A DNA stretch of 64,000 nt, taken from the NCBI GenBank assembly GCA_025738555.1, contig JAOVFP010000014.1, forward strand, positions 124,001-188,000. Reading direction: 5' to 3'. Position 1 is the first letter of the stretch. Each line of letters starts with the position of its first letter. Position numbers and translations under genes: made by a program. The DNA comes from Cyathus striatus. Lineage: Eukaryota > Basidiomycota > Agaricomycetes > Agaricales > Nidulariaceae. The notes beneath the pieces were generated by a model, which was not told the DNA's origin, did not search any database, and saw only the letters and a list, made by a program, of their open reading frames with translations. Of this stretch, positions 59,791 through 64,000 are shown piece by piece.

Positions 59791-60167
59791 TGTTTTCTTT
59801 GATTGGGCTGGTGCCTGGACACGTAGGATTTACTTATGCCCCCCATTCGATGATTGTATTTACGTATAGATAACTTACGAGTTGTAATTTGGAACTACTT
59901 ATCTGAAGTTGGTAGTAGCCGATTTCTCATTGCTTTGGATGGTTTTTGCCTACTTTCGTTGTTCGGTACAGGTACACGTCTAATTATAATACTGCACTGG
60001 CTTGCGACTGAGTTCGAGTACGCGTTGCTTTACAAACCTCGCTGGACGTCAGCTGAAATATATCTATTCTAAAAAGTGAATCCTGATCAAAAATAACATC
60101 AGCAAAAGAGAAAAGGAAAGGAAAATAAATTAGGCTGAACTGAAGTACTTATAATTTGCAGATCATA
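59791..60167. other. intergenic, nothing recognised
   Basis: Between the end of the lyase-like gene and the 3' end of the 901-aa gene (convergent pair). Contains only short, non-coding-looking open frames. Confidence 0.35.
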
Positions 60168-62873
60168 TTACTTACGGATACCCGCAAGATGGTGCCCCGT
60201 GAGTGAGCGTGTAGAAAGTACAGCAGGCGCCGAGGGAGTTCGATGTAAAATCGTTCCGAAATCCAGCTTGTAAACTGAAAACGTGCGTGGACGGAAGGGA
60301 AAGTGCGATGGTAGAGATTTATTCCGACGTGGCCACCAAAGCTTGCGATGGTGCGGTTTGAAAAGTATGGGGGGAGCAGAGGCAGGTCGCTGAGATGTTC
60401 GAGTGTGCACGAAAGGCGCTTGACAAGGCTTGGGTGCTTGAATTTGTATCTGAGGAGCCAACCCATGAGAAATAGTTGAATCTGACAGTGCTGTGTTGTC
60501 GTTGGGTTTCTCATTGACAAGATCTTCGCGTACAGAACTCGGCGGAGAATGCGGCTGGGACAATATGCCAATGTGGCTTTGTCTTTCAGCGTCAGACGAG
60601 AGAGAACCATGTAAATTTTGAGATGTTTGAGCCCCCGCTGGCGAGAAGGGACTCTTCGTCTCATTTGAGACAACAAGTAGCTGATCAAGATCAACTTTTG
60701 AAGGAGAGTCTGTAGATTTTTGAGATGGGTCTGGACAGGTCGTAATTGACGGAAGGACTTCTTCAGCTATCGAGGTAAGTGGATTCGATTCAATAACTGT
60801 CACGGTATTCTCCGAATTTAATCGTCCTGATTTACGCCGCTTTTTAGACCGTTTCTTCCGCGGCGAAGGACTCGTCGTCTCACCCGAGGAAGCAGGCAGC
60901 ACACCAGGATCAACCCCCGAACTGGAGTCTGCAGATTCTTGAGGTGTATCTGGACAAGTCGTGTTCGACGGAAGATCCACTGAAGCTAGCAAGGTAGGTG
61001 TCTTCAATTCAGTAGCTGTGCTCTCCGAATTCAATCGTGATTTACGCCGTTTTGTAGCTTGTTGTGCATATGAAGAAGGGCGGAGCATGAAGTATCGGAC
61101 CCGAATGATATTACTTAAATGTATCTTATCGTTTTCTTGTGCAGAGCCATTCGTGTAGTTATCACTTGGGATGAGAGAGCCCGAATCGTCCAAGACAGCT
61201 GTCTGCTCTTGGGGAGAGGAATTTTCATTGTTGGAATCTCCCGATGACATTGTCTCTGACGAATCGGATGAATAATGTGTATCACTAGCTTGTGGAACAG
61301 AATATGTTGTAGAGTGTGCGGGTTGTTGAGGTGTGAGGGGTTGATCCACTGCTGATGAAGAAATACCTTTGGTCGGTGAGGTGGGAGGATTGGAGACAAC
61401 AACTGCCTGGCGCTTCGAATGTGCCTCGGGATTTTTAGGATTCTGGTGCTCCTCCTCCTCCGAGCATTGGGCGAGCAAGCGTAATCGATGTTTGAAGACC
61501 GCACTAAGAACAGGCTTTTCATTGCAGGAACTTGGATCGTGCACGACAGTTGTCATCTGCGGAGCCTGGAGAGGTGTTTGATCTGACGAGGTGTTGACCG
61601 CATCATCACTTGGATTTTTCGCTGGCGATGAAGAACTCTTCTCATTTGAGACAACAGGTGGCACAGTGTCAGGAACGACTTTTGACGTAGACTCTGCAGA
61701 TACTTGAGGTGCATCTGAATAAGTCGAGTTCGATGGAAGGACCTCTTCAGCTAGTGAGGCAAGTGGATTCAATTCAATAGCTGTACTCTTCGAATTCAAT
61801 CGTCGTGATTTACGCCGTTTTTTAGAACGTTTCTTCCGCGACGAAGGACTCGCCGTCTCATTTGAGAAAACAGGTGGCACATCAAGATCAACCATTGGAG
61901 TAGAGTTTGCAGATTCTTGAGATGCGGCTGAACAAGAAGGGCGGAGCATGAAGTATCGGGCCCGAATGATATTACTCAAGTGTATCTTATTGTCTTCTTG
62001 TACAGAGCCGTTCGTGTAGTTATCACTTGAGACAAGAGCACCTTTATCTTCTGAGACAGCTGCTTGTGCTTTGAGAGAGGAAAACAGTGAGGAGCTTGCA
62101 TCGTGTACGACAGTTGTCATCCGCGGAGCCTGGAGAGCCTGAAGAGGTGTTTGATCTGACGAGGAGTTGACTGTATCATCATATGGCATTTCAGCTGGCG
62201 AGGAAGAACTCTTCTCATTTAAGACAACAGATGGCACATCAGGATTGACTTTTGAAGTAGAGTCTGTAGATTCTTGAGATGCGTCCGGACAAGTAGTGTT
62301 CGACGGAAGATCCACTGAAGCTAGCGAGGCAGGTGTCTTCAATTCAGTAGCTGTACTCTCTGAATTCAATCGTGATTTACGCCGTTTTATAGCTTGTTGT
62401 GCATATGAAGAAGGGCGGAGCATGAAGTACCGGACCCGGATGATATTACTCAAACGCATCCTATTGTCTTCTTGTGCAGAGCTATTTGGGTAGTTATCGC
62501 TGCTTGGGATGAGAGAGCTTGTATCGTTTGCGACGGCTGCCTGTGCTTGGGAAGAGGAATATTCATTTTTGGGATTCTCGACTGGCGATGAAGAACCTGT
62601 TTCATCAGCTTGTGGGATGGAATCTGGTGTAGAGTGCGCGGATTGTTGAGATGTGAGAGGATGCGCTGCTGATGAAGAAATACCTTTGGTAAGCGAGGCG
62701 GGAGAATTCGAGACAACAACTGCGTTCGAATGTGCCTTGGGCTTTTTAGGATGGTGCTCCTCCGAGGAGCTTTGGGAGAGCAAGCGTAATTGGTGTTTGG
62801 CGACACCACTAGGAACCTTTTCGTTGCTGTTAGAGGGAGGCATAGTGATGTAGAACTTCAACTTCAGTAACAA
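60168..62873 (-). CDS. 901-aa repetitive, disordered, probably nuclear protein of unknown function
   Basis: One uninterrupted frame on the minus strand. A Met at 62843 (MPPSNSNEKVPSG) is a likelier start than the one at 62873, because the first ten residues look like leader sequence. Long internal repeats: the block LSNIIRVRYFMLRPSSYAQQ occurs three times (one copy changed), KRRKSRLNSES-type blocks five times, and a KHQLRLLSQSSSEEHHP-type block twice. Ser, Thr, Pro, Asp and Asn dominate, so it is likely disordered. KKRSKKRRKS clusters look like nuclear localisation signals. The C-terminal 130 residues differ (PHHRKLWWPRRNKSLP, SVYKLDFGTILHRTPSAP). No known domain. A related fragment lies upstream at 63069-63362. 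Confidence 0.6.
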   Translation of the reverse strand: MLLKLKFYITMPPSNSNEKVPSGVAKHQLRLLSQSSSEEHHPKKPKAHSNAVVVSNSPASLTKGISSSAAHPLTSQQSAHSTPDSIPQADETGSSSPVENPKNEYSSSQAQAAVANDTSSLIPSSDNYPNSSAQEDNRMRLSNIIRVRYFMLRPSSYAQQAIKRRKSRLNSESTATELKTPASLASVDLPSNTTCPDASQESTDSTSKVNPDVPSVVLNEKSSSSPAEMPYDDTVNSSSDQTPLQALQAPRMTTVVHDASSSLFSSLKAQAAVSEDKGALVSSDNYTNGSVQEDNKIHLSNIIRARYFMLRPSCSAASQESANSTPMVDLDVPPVFSNETASPSSRKKRSKKRRKSRRLNSKSTAIELNPLASLAEEVLPSNSTYSDAPQVSAESTSKVVPDTVPPVVSNEKSSSSPAKNPSDDAVNTSSDQTPLQAPQMTTVVHDPSSCNEKPVLSAVFKHRLRLLAQCSEEEEHQNPKNPEAHSKRQAVVVSNPPTSPTKGISSSAVDQPLTPQQPAHSTTYSVPQASDTHYSSDSSETMSSGDSNNENSSPQEQTAVLDDSGSLIPSDNYTNGSAQENDKIHLSNIIRVRYFMLRPSSYAQQATKRRKSRLNSESTATELKTPTLLASVDLPSNTTCPDTPQESADSSSGVDPGVLPASSGETTSPSPRKKRSKKRRKSGRLNSENTVTVIESNPLTSIAEEVLPSITTCPDPSQKSTDSPSKVDLDQLLVVSNETKSPFSPAGAQTSQNLHGSLSSDAERQSHIGILSQPHSPPSSVREDLVNEKPNDNTALSDSTISHGLAPQIQIQAPKPCQAPFVHTRTSQRPASAPPILFKPHHRKLWWPRRNKSLPSHFPFRPRTFSVYKLDFGTILHRTPSAPAVLSTRSLTGHHLAGIRK

Positions 62874-62940
62874 GCACTAAGTTGAAGTTAGGGTTGAACG
62901 TTGAGTAAACGTTAGAGTTGAGGCTGACTTAGAACGGTCG

Positions 62941-63005
62941 CCCTATCGTGGGAACGAGATACGGCGGTTCGGCTTGGGTCCGGCTTCCGGACCTGTTCCG
63001 GACTA
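62941..63005. repeat. diverged terminus related to the helicase-transposon ends
   Basis: Contains ACGAGATACGGCGGTTCGGC, GGCTTCCGGAC and ends CCGGACTA (62998-63005), echoing the right end of the large transposon (GACGGTTCGGCTTCCGGACTA) with an internal partial duplication. No matching left end is seen in the window. Confidence 0.5.
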
Positions 63006-63068
63006 CTTACAAGAGCTACTTACAACTACTAACAAGGCTTGAAGCTTATATACAACCATAGGCCTCTA

Positions 63069-63362
63069 CTAGTATATATATTCTAGATAGGTTAGACTTC
63101 CATACAGGGTATAATAATTGTACCAGTTCATTTTGAATTCAATGTTCTTCAGATTAGTTATGAGATCTGCTTTATTATTTTTTGTCCGAGTCGGTGAGAT
63201 GGGAGGAATATTCAAGATGACCGCTGCCTGGTGCTTTGAATGCGACTTGGGCATTTTAGGATGGTCACCCTGTTCAGAGGAGCACAGTGTGCCGAGCATG
63301 TGGGCTCGCTGTTTGATGACTCGGCGACTAACATCCTTTGTCGTGCTGGGTTGTTGAGACAA
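63069..63362 (-). pseudogene. fragment related to the N-terminus of the 901-aa protein
   Basis: 97-codon frame starting MSQQPSTTKDVSRR. The stretch QGDHPKMPKSHSKHQAAVIL with IPPISPTRT parallels EEHHPKKPKAHS...VVVSNSPASLTKG of the large neighbour. It then runs into unrelated AT-rich sequence. Probably a truncated paralog. Confidence 0.45.
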
Positions 63363-63608
63363 GTTATAAAACTGTGTCCTTAGATCCTCTCAAGCGGATA
63401 AGCACCTTCAACATATATTGATTTTTACTTAACCGTGAACACAACCTGTATTCATTATAATATCTATATAATATAGAAAACAGTGCTGTGTTCTATTTTC
63501 TTTGTAATTTATCTGCAAATTGATATAGGACTAGTTGATATAGGACTAATAAATGATCAACTAGTACTAACCATCATATCATAATGTATCGTCATAGCTG
63601 ACTTCAGA

Positions 63609-64000
63609 CTATTCATCTTCCGTAGCTGTGATATATGCCTTGGATACATCCAAATATGCATCCGTTAAAATCTTAAAAATGTCTTCAAATGACCCATACC
63701 GCCATTTACGGTCAACTTTTATAGTTTTATTTTGTATTACCAGTCGAATGTCTGCTTTAAAATGATGATGCCGGAGAAAAAACCCGACCATTTTATAAGG
63801 AGTTTGACGAGAATAATTTTCGTCTGGGACATCTATGGTTATTGTTTTGAGCTTGTAGAGGTATAGAAATGGGTCCAGTTCACACGGATCTGAGTCATCT
63901 AACAACAGCTGGGAAAACTCATGTAGTGAGATATCAAATGTTCCATTCAATTCTTGAAGTGCTTCCTTAGCAAAGTCCCAGTGATGAAATGGGGAGTAGT
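63609..64000 (-). CDS. hypothetical protein, 5' end outside the window
   Basis: The minus-strand frame is open from the window edge (YSPFHHWDFAKEALQEL) through NGTFDISLHEFSQLLLDDSD to a stop at 63609 (YITATEDE). About 130 residues are visible. The composition is normal for a globular protein, with a Leu/Phe/Tyr-rich core (CELDPFLYLYKLKTITIDVP). No domain recognised. CpG is sparse, as in the repeat-rich left end, so it might belong to a mobile element. Confidence 0.5.
   Translation of the reverse strand, partial: YSPFHHWDFAKEALQELNGTFDISLHEFSQLLLDDSDPCELDPFLYLYKLKTITIDVPDENYSRQTPYKMVGFFLRHHHFKADIRLVIQNKTIKVDRKWRYGSFEDIFKILTDAYLDVSKAYITATEDE

Noticed and set aside
1..64000. CRISPR array, bacterial operon signals or rRNA genes
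   Set aside because: None seen; spliceosomal introns and fungal families show a eukaryotic nuclear sequence.

Overview
The window is nuclear DNA of a mushroom-forming basidiomycete (Agaricomycetes). The genes carry many short (about 45-70 nt) GT-AG introns. The gene families are typical of this group: GH5 ergosteryl-glucosidase type, fungal alginate-lyase type, tandem 2OG-Fe(II) oxygenases, a Clp1-like candidate and DUF6589 proteins. The mobile elements are a chromodomain Ty3/gypsy retrotransposon plus several DNA transposons. No species can be named from the sequence alone. All exon structures were read by eye.

Layout. 1-6786: 3' part of a decayed chromovirus with its 3' LTR. 6787-10900: AT-rich, CpG-poor repeat land with tRNA-like (SINE-type) copies and a weak Ser/Thr-rich coding stretch. 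11318-17534: three tandem 2OG-Fe(II) oxygenase genes with a shared exon plan. 18734-20566: serine carboxypeptidase pseudogene. 20808-21840: small hypothetical gene. 22719-26684: two intron-containing tRNA-Lys genes flanking a membrane protein gene (Tag1/DUF3712 type). 26781-27761: Mutator-like non-autonomous element. 27791-33871: foldback element plus a 5.94-kb TIR transposon carrying a RecQ-like helicase and a DUF6589 protein. 34089-35893: intact carboxypeptidase. 36519-37724: Tc1/mariner relic. 37925-38760: carboxylesterase pseudogene. 38968-40784: protein kinase. 41715-42353: TA-flanked MITE. 42583-44952: carboxylesterase. 46442-49503: GH5 glucosidase. 49818-51184: Clp1-like candidate. 51495-57435: second, inverted copy of the helicase/DUF6589 transposon. 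57972-59790: alginate-lyase-like secreted enzyme. 60168-62873: 901-aa repetitive disordered protein. The right edge is a truncated hypothetical gene.

The most notable system is the helicase/DUF6589 transposon. Two nearly identical copies each have 302-bp terminal inverted repeats, convergent genes whose stop codons are 15 bp apart, and 9-bp flanking direct repeats. The repeat is clean at copy 2. At copy 1 it encloses the element together with an adjacent 137-bp hairpin whose ends resemble the element's own termini. Four short indels fully explain the length difference between the copies, and all lie in coding sequence of copy 2, so copy 1 is the better-preserved one. A further frame break in the DUF6589 gene is shared by both copies. 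I know of no described transposon family pairing these two proteins; this is inference and needs a database search.
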